A stretch of 64,000 nt of DNA from Coturnix japonica (GCF_001577835.2 NC_029521.1:4159854-4223853), one strand, 5' to 3'; shown: positions 11,201-26,200, counted from the first letter of the stretch. Program-made: numbers and translations. The notes: generated by a model from the letters alone, not told the origin.

Positions 11201-14200
11201 GCACATAACAGGGGTGTTAAACTAGATGATCATTGTGGTCCTTTTCAACCCAGGCCATTCTATGATCCTATGCTGAGTCAAAATATACGGGTTTGGTGCA
11301 TTTCTGTGCTAAGGGCAAAGATAGATCTCAGCCAGCCATACCAACTTGTTATGCTCCCGACTGACCGATTACAACTTTGTATCCCATTGCCTCACTTCTA
11401 GTAAGGATACTCACATTACTCTAAGATGTTAGTCCTGGGCAATTTGTGTAACATATTATTCATGATACACCACTCTTAAGGAAAGTGCAAGTTGTTTGTA
11501 GGCAAATCACTGGAGCTGCAGATGATAACTTTACTTACTTTTGTTGGTTTCAGTTCCATAAATAAAGCAGCGCTTTAAATTTCTATCAAGATCATCAAAA
11601 AGGGAGTAATTTTCTGAATTATTCGATAAACTACTGGAGATTCCTGCACACTGAAAAACATTTGGCTGCAATGCTTCTATTTATGAGGTGATTATTAGCT
11701 GCCAGTAGCTCACTGTTGGTGCAATGTAAGGCTTAAGAAAGCGTAACAGCTGGGGTGTGCAACTTGAACCCTTATCTTTGTCATGCCCTTGTGCTCGGGC
11801 CTGCTAGTGCTAGCAGCAACAAACCATCTCAGCATTAATCAAATCAGATAACGATCGAGCAGGTCTACTCAGACTGAGTACTCAGATATTCACTAATGCA
11901 CTGTGCTGTGGAATGCCATTAAACAATATGGCTGAATACTGGAGGGCCTCCAAAAAAATGTATGATCAGGCTTCCCATTCCAATGTCTCCATTTTGTTAA
12001 TGGAGAACCAAAACAAGGAAGCAGTGACTTGCCCAGGGTCATGCAGGAAATGCTCTACGTCATCCTTCTTGTAGCTGAACAGCTGTGTGCTCGGCTATAT
12101 TCTCTTAACATGAAGTACGTTGGTATCTAGGGACTCCAGTCCAAAGTGCTCTACTCTGCTCTTTTACAAAATGTACGTTAGCTTAAAGACATTTACTCAA
12201 ATTGATCATAACAGCCCAAAATAATTACATATCTTAAGGCCTGAGGTGAATAAACTGTGCAAAAAGCAGATAGTACACTGCACAAACTGAGCCAGGAAAC
12301 CAAGCACCACTGGGAAAATGTGTAATGTTATCATAGAGAAAAAGCAACATTTGACTTTTGAATTCATATACTGTTGCAGTCAGAGGGAGATGTGATGGAT
12401 GTTCTTTTTATGACTGGTCTCTTCCGAGTTATTTAAAACCAGAGCTGGGAAGAGGCCAGACAATCCCATAACTTCAAGCAGGACTTGGGGCGGAGGGAAA
12501 ACACAACGGCTGCTTCTCTGCAAGGCTGCTGGAGCACCTCACAACCCTGTAGGCTCTAGCTGCTCCATTCCAGAAGCTGTCCTGTGTACATGCTGCACAC
12601 GGTGACTTTCCTACAAACATGATGAGCTTAAAGCATTGTTTTTTTCAGATGAGTTGCTTGAGCTCAAATACAAGACACTCATTAAGCAAGTCAGCTGATA
12701 ATCTGTAACAGAGCCTTGTGTGGATTCATAACAAATGTGCATCTCACCTTATCAAGTCACTTAGAAATTTTGCTCATTGACTCCTAAGATAGTAATAATA
12801 TGAGATGCTATTTCTATGAGGTGGTTTAAAGATGGAAGCATTTATTTAAACAATGTATTTTCCCATGTTGGATGTGAGAGATGTTACTAATAAAGACTGG
12901 TTTCACAGAGGTAAGCTGTAATTTCCTTCCACCAACTGGGTAAGGCATTAGAGCTCTACTTCCAGTTAGCTGGTGATGTTAGATGATTTTATTCCTTAGC
13001 TCTGACCTGTATTACTGTTTCCACATTCCTGACTATCTAACTTGCTTCAATCATTGCAAAAGCCTACAAAATTTGTTATTTGTAGATTTGCTAAGAGCTT
13101 CCTGTCTGTTTCAGTGCTGGGACCTTGGAAGCCATTTTCTATCTGCTTAGGGTGTAGTCCTTTGCAAGACAGAAATCTAGCATGGGGTAAGATAATCTTA
13201 ACTAGGGATGGACAGAGGCAGGACCCAAAGAAAATCCCAATGTCTTCCAAAGAATGCATCCTGCCAACCCCATTGCTCACACCACTTCGTTAAGCATCAG
13301 CTGTGTGTGACCATAAAACAGACATGGAAAGATTTGCTTCTCCTTACTTCATCTTCTCTTTTTTAAATCTCTCTTATTTTTGCTAGAGAAATATTCCAAA
13401 ACTAATAAAAACATGGCTTGAACACAAAGCTTCCTTTTAGCAAGTCATTACTACTTCAAGCACAGATCTTCCCACAGCCCACACCAGGTGAATAAACACC
13501 CATCAAGGCATTTTTCCACCAATATCCCTGACTTTGAAGCCAAGTCTCCTTCCTTTGGAAATAAAGGGATAAACCCATGAGGATGATTATATACAGAGAT
13601 GACAGTCCTGACAGGGTTGATTTAGAGTGTCACGTAAGCCACTACACTTCTGCACAATCCATATGCACAGCCAAAAGTAAGTATTAAAGGTAGAGTGGAT
13701 GTAACTATAAAGCCTTCCTTATTAATACTACTAGTCCAGCACACAAGGATTTTGGTTTCTGATCCAGATTTAAATGCATTTAAATGCACGTTTAATTTAA
13801 TGGTGGTTTTTTGTTTGTTTTTTTTTTTAATTTACACTGACCAAAATGATTCCAAATTCTGCATGGGTCTGCTTTAGAAGCAAGTGCTCCAAAGGCATAG
13901 CTGGCATGGGGCTTTGGTTCTTACAGGCAATAAAAGAAAAAGCAAAACCTCCCCTGTCTGAGTTAGCTTTACTATGAAAATATGTGCATTCTCCTATTCC
14001 AGCTTAGAGCAAAATCATTTAAATGGTTAAAGGTAGATTCAATATTCTACCTTCCCCAGTCACCCTTAATTTAGTTTTCAAATAAAGGCTCTGCCATCCA
14101 CTAGGTCCCACCAGACAGAACTACCTGCACAGCCACGGAGCTCTATAAATCTGGATGAGTATTTTGTACTTCAGATCTCATTACCCAATAGCCTCCCCCA

Positions 14201-17200
14201 GACTGGTTAAAAGCCATCACGCAAATCCAAAACCCAATTAGATTACTCAGGGACACGAGTTCTTCCCTCAAACCTTCTTGCACTACAGCACCATCAGATG
14301 CTGGAAGTGGACAGCCAGTAAAAATGCACCATGTTTGAAATAGAGACAAGAATACTGCAAACACTTTTCTCACTCACAGACTGCATTTACTGCAGGTCCT
14401 GATAAAAGCAGAAAGGAGCCAGAGGGATTTTTCTACCCCATGCAGTGTCACATTACACAGAGCTGGCCCACCTTAGTGGCACAGTGCAGAGCAATGCAGA
14501 TTTGGCCTCAGACATCTCAGAAAACTTGTAATAGCCTCACTGCAGTCCTTTGCTGTAATCATCTATTCTTTGTTTTTCTATGTTCCTTTCTCAGCCTTTT
14601 ATCTCTAAGTGGATCTTATTTAGTCAGCTTATTCTTTACATAAGTGAAAATACTGAGCAGGTGTTGACATTCAGATGAATTCATACCCAATACAGTGCTC
14701 ATTATGTCCTTCTTCTAGCAGGGAAATTTGGTTATTTTAGATTTAAATGGGAAAATGGAAGAATCTCCTTACCATAAAACATTACTGAATTCCATCTATA
14801 AGCCAGCTTAGCCAAGTTTCCAAACTTCCACCTGTGATTTCACAAACTAAGTCAGATTAGCCTTGGTAGGCAGCACGAAACCAGTGGAACCACACCTTTG
14901 CTAAACCAGTTGAAATAAGAGATTTGTCATGAGGTGAACAATCCTTTTAAGAGATGACACTCATTGATAAAACCTCCTCTCCCCATTATCAAACACTCTG
15001 CAAAGGAATAAAGACTTAGTTTTGTGCTCTTTGAGGTTAAGGTACAAAACTGGTTGAAAATGTGGATTCCTTAAGAGTAAGGGTGCTCTCCACTTTGCTG
15101 CACGGCAAACTGATCTTTGATCATTACAGCCAGTCTACAGAGCTGGCTCTTCCAGTTCTAGATGTGTGCTGCGTCTTGCTCATCACTTCCGGCACGAAAC
15201 TATTTAAGTAATGAGGGTTTGCATTGAGTATTTCACTGGCTGTGTTGCAATAGCAGGTAAAACAGGTCTTGTAGTATACGTGTGTGTGTGTGTGTGTGTG
15301 TGTTGAGCGTTTGGTGAGGCAAGTTGCTGTATAACACAGGTGAAATTATGGATCACACAGCTCTGAATGCCATGGTACACACTCTATTGGACTACTCTGG
15401 TATCTAGATACCAGAATAAGCAAGGGGATGTCAGCACTGCGAGAGGGCCTGGAGTCGTGAATCGTCTTACCTCAATAGTGAAGAGCTCAGATGTCACAAA
15501 TGTGCGTTCTTGTCTGATATCCAAAACCCTAGGTCAAACAAGGGATAAAATAAGCAGTAAGTTACAGATTACAGCAAACTTTGGTTATTATAACATTATT
15601 TCTGTGTTTGGACAATAACCATCTTTGCAGCTTTCTGTGTTAGGTGCTTATTCTGTGTTCCTGTGGTTATTTTACATCGGAATAAAAAAGAAGGAAAAAT
15701 GCTTTTTCTGAAAGGTAACACAGAAAACATAGATTAATTAGTAACCTGTAGCTTTGCCTCCAGAGGACATTTCAAAACACGACCAAGTCTTTAACCACCT
15801 TTGTGCAGCTTTTCACTTCTATCACTCTGAATTACCTCGCTTCCTCCCGAGCCAAAACCTCCAGTAGCTTTGAAACATCTGCCGGGCAGTCAGAAATCAC
15901 CAGGGAAAATCTGCACACTCTGCTCTCAAGGGTCAGGGCACGAGCAATGCATTGTTGCAGCAAATGTAGGTCCACATTTCCACTGCATATAGCAATCGCC
16001 ACTCTGAAAGAGGAGAGCAAAGAGGATTCTTGATTAGCTTTTCTATGCAAGTCAGTCATAAATCACAGACGCTGAATTCAGCGTCAGCTGAGCATCTGCA
16101 GGGACCACTCTTTCATAAACATATATTGCATTTCAGATGTGCTCAGCCCTCTGCATCAACTGTGTATAGGGCACAGGACCCTATTGAGCTCTACTCTCCG
16201 AAACCGCTTTTGTTTCACATTATCTTTGCTGATTCATATTTCTTAGCAAGAATTAGATGAGCAGTTATAGATCTGCTTCAAACTTTATCAGTGCAACAGC
16301 ACTTTGACTCACACAGGGAATCTCAGATTCTTCACAGTTATATGTCATGTGTGGTCTGTGTTTTCTGTAAGCATTAATTAAATGCATCTCAACCTTGCAA
16401 AATGAGTACAGAAATGTTTGAAAGGCAAGTGAAGAGCCGCATGGTTAGTCCCTGGTAACCTGCAGAGCCAGTCCTGTGCACTTTCCCTCTTATTTCAGCT
16501 GTGCTGAATTGAACTTTGTGGCCAGACCCCGTCAGCCTCTTCTGGGAAACTGCCTCAGTGGTATTTCAACATACCTTGCTGTGCATTGGAAATTATATCT
16601 TGTCTTCAGTGCACGTACATTTAAATACACTGCAGACTATACTGTGAGCAGGGGCTCAAGCTGCTTAAGTCCTAAGTGCTGAAGCCCAGACGTAAGAAAG
16701 GAGTTTTATTTAATGCTGAACACAAGGGTAATCCCAGTGACCGTCTGGGCAGGAGTTCCTGGGGCTGGAAGGCAGGTGTCACCCAGCGACTGCAGATGAC
16801 AGCTTACGCTCATGGCAAAACCCCACTACAAACCATTGACTTCTATGAGTAGGAAGAGAAAAGACAACAGGCTTACAAGCCAACTGGGGCTGTGCTTAAC
16901 TGCCTTTTTCCCCATCATTTGAGAATATAGGAAAGTGATTTGTCTGGTGTCCAGACTGACATCTGTCTCATTCAGCAGTCTTATGACCCACGAGTGGTAT
17001 CTTCAGCCTGAAGTAGATGTCATGGATGAGAGCACTGGCAGCTCAAGAGCAGGAATGATCACTCCTCTCATTTCCCATCACGACACCGCTCAGCCCCACA
17101 GCTCCCTACAAAGCCTTGTTTGCAATCGCTGCTGTACCTTTTACCCTTCAACTCAGGCAGCTTCCCAGCCACCAGTGCTGCAAGTCCAATGGCCCCTTCT

Positions 17201-20200
17201 GCATCAACTGTGGCTCGCTCATACTCCAGCAATCTCAGCATTGAAATGAGGACGTCCTCCTCGCTGAGGGCCAAAGAGTGGTGTCACAATGAAACAAAAT
17301 ACAACAGAGAAAACAAAAAGCAGCCAATAAATAAAGACAGTGCACTTAAGTATCAAGTGATTCTTTTAGTCCTGCTGAGAACATAATGATCCCACTGTGG
17401 TGTTACAGCAAGCTGTGCTGCTGGAGATGGAGAGTCTAATTATCAACTATGACTATTTTTATTACTATTATTAACAATAATACTAACAAATATTGACCAT
17501 TGTTTATACAATTAATTAAAAAATATATTAAAGTAACTATAGAAACAGTAATTATTAATTATTAAAGAACAAGGAGATTTTTCTCTTTTTCTTTTTTACT
17601 AGAGGCATTGTGCTAACTAAATCCCAGGAGGTAAATGCAGTCTTCAAACTCTGCGTCTCAGCAAAGACTGGGAAGGCTTCTCCCAAAGGCTGCTTTCAAG
17701 TGGTGTAGAATGCAACAAGAACACTGAGGGTTTCCACCCAGAGGGTGGTGATGCACAGGAGCAGGTCATCCAAGGAGGCTGTGGATGCCCCATCCCTGCA
17801 GGCATTCAAGGCCAGGCTGGATGTGGCTCAGCGCAGCCTGGTCTGCTGGTTGGTGACCCTGCACATAGCAGGGGGTTGAAACTGGATCATCATTGTGGTC
17901 CTTTTCAACTCAGGCCATTCTATGATGAACAAGTTCTACACCCAGAGCACAATGGGTTATTAGCAACAAGCAAAGAGATTTGGCCAAAGGGGTCAGATAC
18001 CTGAAATCAGGCTCACTATCTGCAGTGTCAGCAACAGCATATTTGTCATATGCAGTGACGCTCCCATAATATTATTTCTTTCCCTCTTTTTTATTCACCT
18101 ACCTCACAGCAACAACCTTATCCACAAGCTTCCCAGTCAGCTGCAATGAATTGCTGCCGAAGCAAAGTCCACTCACATCTGCAAAATTCAAAATACCAAA
18201 ATATGAAGCTGGCTGCTCTAGAAAAAGTTTAACATATTTTAGAGTCCAGACATTGTTTTATTTCCTTGATGAGTGCAGCACATTGCTATTCTACCATCTC
18301 AGGTTGCTTGATATTTATATGCGACAGACATCTCCCAGGAAGATTTTGCCATGCGCGGCCTTGTTATGAAAATCATCTCAGTGCACAGTGAGGCATCAGT
18401 CAGAGAAAAACCACACAGAGCAGCACTGGATTTGTATCCACATCAGGACAGCCAACAAAGGAGTGCAGGGACAGGCAGAACTTGCCGAGTTATGTTGTTT
18501 GTTTATAAAACCCCCATTTAACCTACAGCTTCAGGGGATCTGAACATCAGGTAAACAGGATACGCTTAATTTGCTTTAAGACCTGAGGGTTTCTTATGCA
18601 AACAATACGGAAGCAACTGAATTGTTTATAAACACTCTTATTCTGAAAGCATCTTTGCTAGTCTATGTATTTAAGCACCAGATCTTTCTGCCTTTTTTTG
18701 TAAATTACTTTATCAAACAAGAGTTTCCCCGTTGTCTTTACTGGCCCAGACACGGCGTGTGAGCACAGCAATCAGATAAATACTCTCATACTAGTAAAGC
18801 ATTCCCCAAACATCTCAGGGACACTGGAAATAGTACTGCACCTCAGAGAGGGGCACAGATTGTATGTCAGGAGCTGCTTTTACAGCATGAGCTGAATTCT
18901 GGCTCTTCAGACGGGGTTTTATTTAGTTACGTTTAAACTGACTTAGTTGGAAAAAACCATGATGAGATTGATAGAATCAATTATAGCCTTTATTTCACAT
19001 ACAAAAGAAGAACTAATTTGCTCACCTCCGTAAAAGTGATGATTGTTGCAAGCCTGGTCTTCAGCTGGGTGGCCAGCCTTAAGGGACTGCTGCAATACAG
19101 GAAAGCTTTCAGATTCAACCCCCTGGGGAAAGCAAACAACAGCATTTTTTAGTGTTATCACAGAAGCCACTGTCAAAGTCAACTCCAAAAAATCGACACC
19201 ACATTTCTTCTCAGAATCAGCACTGTTGCAATTTGCAATTCATTTATATTCTAAACGTCACATCCATAAGTGACAGCAGCAGAGCTTTCTAGATATAAGC
19301 CCGCTGCACTGTCATAATCAGATAGCAATGCTGAGTTATGGATCTTTAGAATCACAGAATGGCCTGGGTTGAAAAGGACCACAATGATGATCCAGTTTCA
19401 ACCCCCCTGCTGTGTGCAGTGTCACCAACCAGCAGCCCAGGCTGCCCAGAGCCACATCCAGCCTGGCCTTGAATGCCTGCAGGGATGGGGCATCCACAGC
19501 CTCCTTGGGTATCCATCCGCAGCACAGGCAGTCTGTGCCAGCAGATTACAATATTCCAAGTACCTTTGGAAACAAAATCTGTAGCAAAAGCTGCCAAAAT
19601 GCAACTATTTCTACATGAGAGCAAACTTACAATGACAGAAATACGTGCGTTGAGGTGTTTTAGTGCAGCAGCAGAACCTGCCAGCAAGCCACAGTGGCCT
19701 CCTGCAGGGAAAATCACCGCGTCCAGCTTGGGCACCTGCTCATATATCTCCAGCCCCATGGTGCCCAGTCCTGACAGGTACACAGCACTGTCCTCCCTGT
19801 GGGAAGGAAAGGCACAGATCAGCAGGGCTGTAGGAAAAGCAGATGGGTAAATACACAGTGACGTGGTTGTCACATGCTTTGCAAAGAGCGATGTTCTCTA
19901 CCAGATGAATATGTTGGTGTCATTGACGAATGGGGCAGAGCAAAATCAAAATGTGAAAGAACAAAAATGGATGATAGAGAAAAAACCCTGCACGAGTCCT
20001 GCAGGCACAGCCGGGCCAGCGAGCGTTTCAAAACACCTGAACCTCTGAATCTGGGCTTAGTAGGGCTGTTAGTTATCACACAGGAGTTGGTCCTACAAAT
20101 GAAGCAGTAAACTGCAGTCGGTGAGAACGTGTAGCACAGCCTGGCCCTTGGTAGGCCTTCCAAAGAGCCTTTAGGCTGAAGAGCCCATCTCTATATCCTT

Positions 20201-23200
20201 ATCAGTATCAGAGATTTACCGGTAAGGAAATAAATCATTTTTCCCTCTGTCATTTCTTTAAGCTTTATGAATTTTGAATGTCGGGGCCAAAATGAAAAGT
20301 CTCAGGAGTTCTCTTTCTCTTTACTTGTAAGTAGTCAGCATTCATTATAAATGGGAATGTTTATGAAATTCAAGCTATTATATATACTTTTTGCAGATAC
20401 CAGTCTTGTCACAGGCCAGGGCCACTATCTGATGCTCCAACATTGCTCTGGAATACCTAATGAAAAAATAAGCAACGTATTTGTCTGCCAAAGCTCTCAC
20501 TAGCAAAACACGTCCACACAGAAGTAATGCAATGATCAGAATAAGGACAGAGTCAAAACTCTGAAGGAACTCCACAGTGCAGTCGTGTGATTTACTTGGG
20601 TCTGTTTCTAAAAAGATGCTTTGGATTCTATTTAGATGCTGGCAATGCTGAAAAGGTAGGAAGATATGTGAATGAAAGACATGGGACTCCTACGTGCCTG
20701 TATAGTCTGCTCTTTCTGGCCAAACAGGATTACAGGTCCAACGGTGTCACTTGATTTACTTTACCCAATACTTTCAGGTACTGAAGCTACACTCTTTATT
20801 ACTGCTGAGACACGCAGAGGAGTGCAGAATGCTGCCAGGTGGAGACTCTTGGGAAACGACTCCACACGTAGAGCCAAATTCAGCAAATCCCTCAGGACAA
20901 GAGTCAGTATAGATACACAAGAGAAGAGGAGATAACGACCTCGCACTGCTGTACCAGACAGAGGCAAGTAATGACAGAGGAACCAGGCTAGGCTAACCAA
21001 ACCAGAAGGGAGCTAGGAGGTCTGATCAGTATATTTGGATGAGGAATCATATGAGAAAAAAAATGGGACTCTCAAGGAAGGAAGGTGTGTAATTCATTGT
21101 GGCACCCTCATATCTCACAAATCAATCATCCTCAGATCATCCCAGAGGTACTCTGTGATTTACTGGCAATCTTGGGATTATATTTATAATAAGGTTCTGA
21201 TTGAGCATCTATAGAAACTGGAAATCCCGTGTTACCTGAGCAGCAATTACGTAGACTTCATGACCAAATTCCATCATGGAAAATCACATTTCCTTCCTGG
21301 AATTTCACAGGATGTAACAACTGGATGAAAAATTTTCTCTCCTAATTGAACACCTGCATGCTCATTTTCATAACACGGCATTTTAATGGCACTCAAGAAA
21401 TGGGAAGAACTGACACTGACACACCTGACTACAGGACATTACATGCACAGGTGAGACTTAAGAGAGGCACGTAATGTCTACTTCAGAAAGGATAGAAGGA
21501 ACTGTTGGTTATGGAGATCAGAGAATCCACAAAGGCACTTTTCGCTATCCCAACAGCACTGCAACAAGCCTGATTAAGAATAATGTTTCATCCCTTGGAT
21601 CTCATCTGCGCCACCCTAGAAGAGTTCAGGGTCCTGGATGGCTGCAGACAGCTTTGGCAAGTGGTGGTGAATGTGTGGCAGAAACACTGAAGCTGACTTC
21701 TACCCATACATGCACTCGTCTCATAACAAAATGTGTTCAGAAAAGGCTGACAACACCAAGGGTTTTAATGTTACTGCTACCTTTCATGGTTGTTGTTTTT
21801 TTTACTCCCCTTGAGATTGTGAAAAAATTCATCTGTGAAGAGAAATGTTTTAATTGAACACAGTGACAGATTGGATGTCTACTTCCTACTACTTGAAATA
21901 GAATAAATCAGAGTGATTTATTGATGATGAATGATAATGCCATCTAGAGCTCATCAATGGCGGATGATTTACACATACTGACCCTGGAGCTTCACGTGTC
22001 CAGAAAATATTGTCCTTACATAACACCAATAATTATTTGGGTAGGAGGTGAAGATTAAACATGAAATAACAATACAACAATCATTTATTATGTGCAAATG
22101 CAATAGATGATGCAAGCCAGCTGGGAGTGAACGCGCTGATTGAAAAACATCTGTCAGGAATTTGGAAATCACAAGGTTATGGAAAGCTGTGGCTTCTCAA
22201 AAAGAACATGGCTGGTTTTAAAACTCAGTGCAGTCCAAGGTACCTTCCTTGCAAGTCTCAGTTCGAGGAAAGGCTGTGCCCATGGCAACAGCTGATGCAT
22301 GCCAACCAGCCCCGTTGGCCTGCAGGTGCTATCAGAGCTCACTGTGCAGCTGTAGAGTACAGTTGTTAATACTGCTTCCCCAGTGAACCAGCTGGGAAAG
22401 AATTAAGGACACTCTCTCTGCCTTGCCCATTCTTAAATCCTCTTTCCAAGCAATATCACTCATTGTCATTGTGTTTGTGGCAGCAGGAGCTGTATGAACT
22501 CACACTGGTGGGTAAAGCCTCATAGCCTACACAGGGGCAGCAATGGCTTGGGTGTGAGACTGCAGCTCAGGGCATCAGAGAGATGTCATGATAATGACCA
22601 GCCCCTCTGCCCTTTCAGTGTTCTTACTTCAGAAGAGCTCAAAAGAAAGAAAAATGAAAGTAAAGGCAGAAAAGATTGCAAAGAAAAAAGGGAAAAAAAA
22701 AAGAAAAAAAAGGGGACACTGAATCGTTTCTAAGTAATTCTACTAATTTTACCTCGTTCCAATTGTGTTTTTATTAGACCTGGCTTATCCCATGACCTCG
22801 AAAAGCTCACAAACTCCTCCTTATAATTAACTACTTCGAACTATAATCATCCTTAGCTACTTGAAATACATGCGTGCAGTAGCCTCCTCATGAGCTTCTT
22901 TCAAGGAAAAAACATATTTGTCAAGTAACATGAGATATCCTGCAGCATTAATCCCTTGCTCTACCATACACTTCCAAACCCTTTGTGTTAAAGGTTAACT
23001 TTAACCCACCTTACTCCTGAGAGAGAGACCAAAAACCATTGTGAGCCTCAGTGCGTACTGACATGTTTCATAACGATTTAACATACACCCATAATTTTAT
23101 ATATAGATAGACACACATACACTAGATTTATCCATCTATTCATTCCATGAATTTCCTGATCAGGAAGTTTCCTTAACCTTGGTAAAATGGAAGGTGCCTC

Positions 23201-26200
23201 ATTTTGGTTTCCATCCCAAAGTGTTACAGAAACATTCACTGTTCGTACCTTAGAAAATAACATAGTCTGTACCTCAGCTATAGGAGCCTTTTGATGATAT
23301 ATGAGCAAATTTTAAGTTACTGACAACTAATCAAACTACTGTTTATCTAATGCACTACAGTCTTTCCAAACAATCTGACTTCCCACTTACTCTTCCAGGT
23401 AGAGATAACCATTCTCCTGTGCCAGCCTTCTTGCATGCATCTGGGCGTCCTTGGCTGTAGTGCCATAGGATATAACCATGGCCCCGTACTCACGGCACAT
23501 TTTCACTCTGGCAGGGGAAGTGCTGGTTGACATGATGACAAACACCGGGATACGAAGCTCCGAGGCATGGTAGGCAACGGCCATGGAAAAGTTCCCATCT
23601 GAAGCCACAATCACTCCCTTCCTTTGCTGATCCTAAAAACACAGGAAAGTACAATGCACATTATGCAGCATCACAAACTTGTCCCATGTAATTCTCGATC
23701 AGCCTAATGGTCTGATATTTTTCCATTATTAAGTTCACTTTACTGTCTAACAGGGTTATGGTATTATGAAACAGTATGCACATCTGAGGTGATTTTAAGA
23801 CACAGTGCTACGACAGCATAAGATCAGTCCCTGTCCCTGGGTTCAGTTCTGGCACATCCACAGGCTGGATGTGGCTCTGGGCATCCTGGTCTGGTGGGAG
23901 GTGACCCTGCACACAGCAGGGGGTTGGAATTGGATAATCATTGTGGTCCTTTTCAACCCAGGCCATTCTATGCTTCTGTGATTCTATCTGTGCTGTTTAA
24001 AACGCAAGAAGCACGACAGGTAAAGTCTAATTGTGTTTGATTGCTGTGAAACAGAACAGATCTATTTACTTTTATGCTTGACACTTGGTTATACCTGAGG
24101 CAGTGATGTCAGAAGATAAAGTACACCTCTCTCCTTCACAGATCCTGTGTACTGGAGGAACTCTTTCTTTAGGTAGATGTCAACTCCATACAGCTTGGAT
24201 AGCCTGGAGTACTGGAGAACAGAAACATGATTACTGTGGTGCTGGAACTAAAAATAAGAAAAACCTTGCATGCCCCATTGAAGCAGATATATGACTGCTG
24301 TGTAGGATCTCCAAAAAGTAAATAGATAAAATCCTGTGCTAGGAGCTCCCACTTGCTAGTCCCTGTGAAAACATGGCTGCAGAATTGAAAGGAAGTGCTT
24401 AGGAAACTGAAAGGATGGCAGTTCCTAACATCAACAGCCTAAAGCATCAAGACTCCATAAACAAAACCAAAGAACACTGGACATGAAATGCTGCTTGGCA
24501 GGACCTTCACATACTTCGCCAGTTCCACCGTTTCTGTCTCTTAGAGCATCTTGGATTCTACAATAAGGAAAAAGGATTTGAGGAGACAAATCCTGTGACT
24601 TTGTGAAATTGCTGCCTCCGACATATCAGCCATAGAAGTGGTATACTTCAGGTATGTCTTCTTTAAAGCACTGATAGTCAACATTTTAACTCTTCAGCTT
24701 ATCTTTTTTCTGCTTCTTCTAACTGAGGCATTTTTACCCAGCATAAATACAACAGTTATTTCTAGCTATGGAGCTGCCTGTCTATACTCACCTGTATCAA
24801 CCCAGTGTGTGACCTTGTAAGACTCCCTGACCCACCCTCTAACCTTTTCCTTTTGTAACCTTGCCCTTATCTAGGGACAACAGATACCAAGTCTGAGGTA
24901 CAACACAGCACAGTGCAACCTTTGCTTGGCATCCAGAAGGCCAAAAGTTCCTACATCAGCACCCAAATCCACGCCCAATTCAATTCTCAGTCCTCACTTC
25001 CTTTTATTCAGTACCTCTGAAACACCTGTTAGGATCATGCATCATGCCATGTCTCAGCTTCAGGCAGACAGCTGCACAAGGATCCAGGAGGATGCTTCAC
25101 TCATGGTATGACTAGAGTTTAGGAACCAGAATGCCAAGTGTTTGTTCAGTTAACAGGGTGAGTTTTAATCAAACTTGCTTCTTTATCCAAATGAGAGCTC
25201 TGAAAGTGGCTCTTAGCTCCCACTCACGAGTTCTGTTTAAGCTATTTAAGTTAAGGGGCAGAGCTGCTTGAGACTTATGTGAATTGGCCCAGGAGAACTT
25301 TAGCTCCTGTAAGCAGGAGCACTGCCAATGTATGAGGAGCTGTACATCGCTCAGATGTCTCTGCAGTGGCAGAAGATGGGCTCCACAGATCACACTCCTT
25401 TTCTTACACTGTGTGCAGAGCAGGAGCCCTGCTTGGGATGCTATTAGGTGGCCTGGGGATGGGGCTGAGGTAGAAATCCCAGTACTTGCAAGCTGTTGAT
25501 GGGACCCATACAAGCTGGGGTGTGAATGAATCCTGCAGTGAACACGTGGCCAAGGCTACCTTAATTTGGGAACGGAGACAAACAAAAACAACAACAAAAA
25601 ACCCACTGAAAATCATTATGATACCTCTGGTCTGGTAACCAGCAGAACTGCTGTGCACTGCAGACCCAACTGAGCTGTTCCCACAGACTGCCAACCCCAG
25701 ATAAGGGCTCACACATCACATCCCCTTTTCCATGCAGGCCAAACAGATAACTGACAGCCAGCAATGTGCCCAGGGAGACATCCCTGCAGAGCGACCTGGG
25801 GCTGCTCCACTCAGCTGCCACTTAGCAAAGACTCTACTTTCCCACTGCAGGAAAAAAAGGAGATCAGCCACACAGTGCCTACAGCCACACGGTGCCTACA
25901 GCCGCCTTTCTGAGGAGATCCCAGCAGCAGGAAGACATCTTGAATCCAATGGCTGAAGTCACTACACCTCTCTTATGCTTGAACAAATGCTTCTGCACCT
26001 ATAATGAAAGCGTTCCTGTGTGTGTGTTTCTCAATACCCTTGTTTTGTTCAAGAGGCAGATGGCAGAACCACTTGGTCACAGAACAGACCCAGCCTTCCC
26101 AAGTTTGCCAGGCCAGGAAGCAATCAATATCTGATCCTTCCCACGTGCATGGGCTGGTCCCAAAACAGACCCTCTTAAATGACAACGCTTACCCTGACAC

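Larger units (their letters stand above)
8265..15470 (-). other. last intron of the dehydratase-like gene
   Basis: A 7.2-kb intron with two CR1 fragments, a T-rich tract at 13,804-13,829 and a GT microsatellite at 15,280-15,303. I find no other convincing exon or RNA gene. Confidence 0.6.

Noticed and set aside
17138-17145. Use of the upstream donor (GTAAAA) as the end of exon 8
   Set aside because: It breaks the frame into exon 9, while the donor seven bases further on restores the conserved KGKRVAIA junction.
19352-19873. A 173-codon - strand open frame covering exon 5
   Set aside because: It is exon 5 read through into intron and a CR1 fragment. Clear acceptor and donor sites limit the coding part to 19,796-19,631.
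21474-21857. A 127-codon open frame on the + strand in intron 4 of the dehydratase-like gene
   Set aside because: No motif, no splice or promoter signal, and it is antisense inside an intron. Probably chance.
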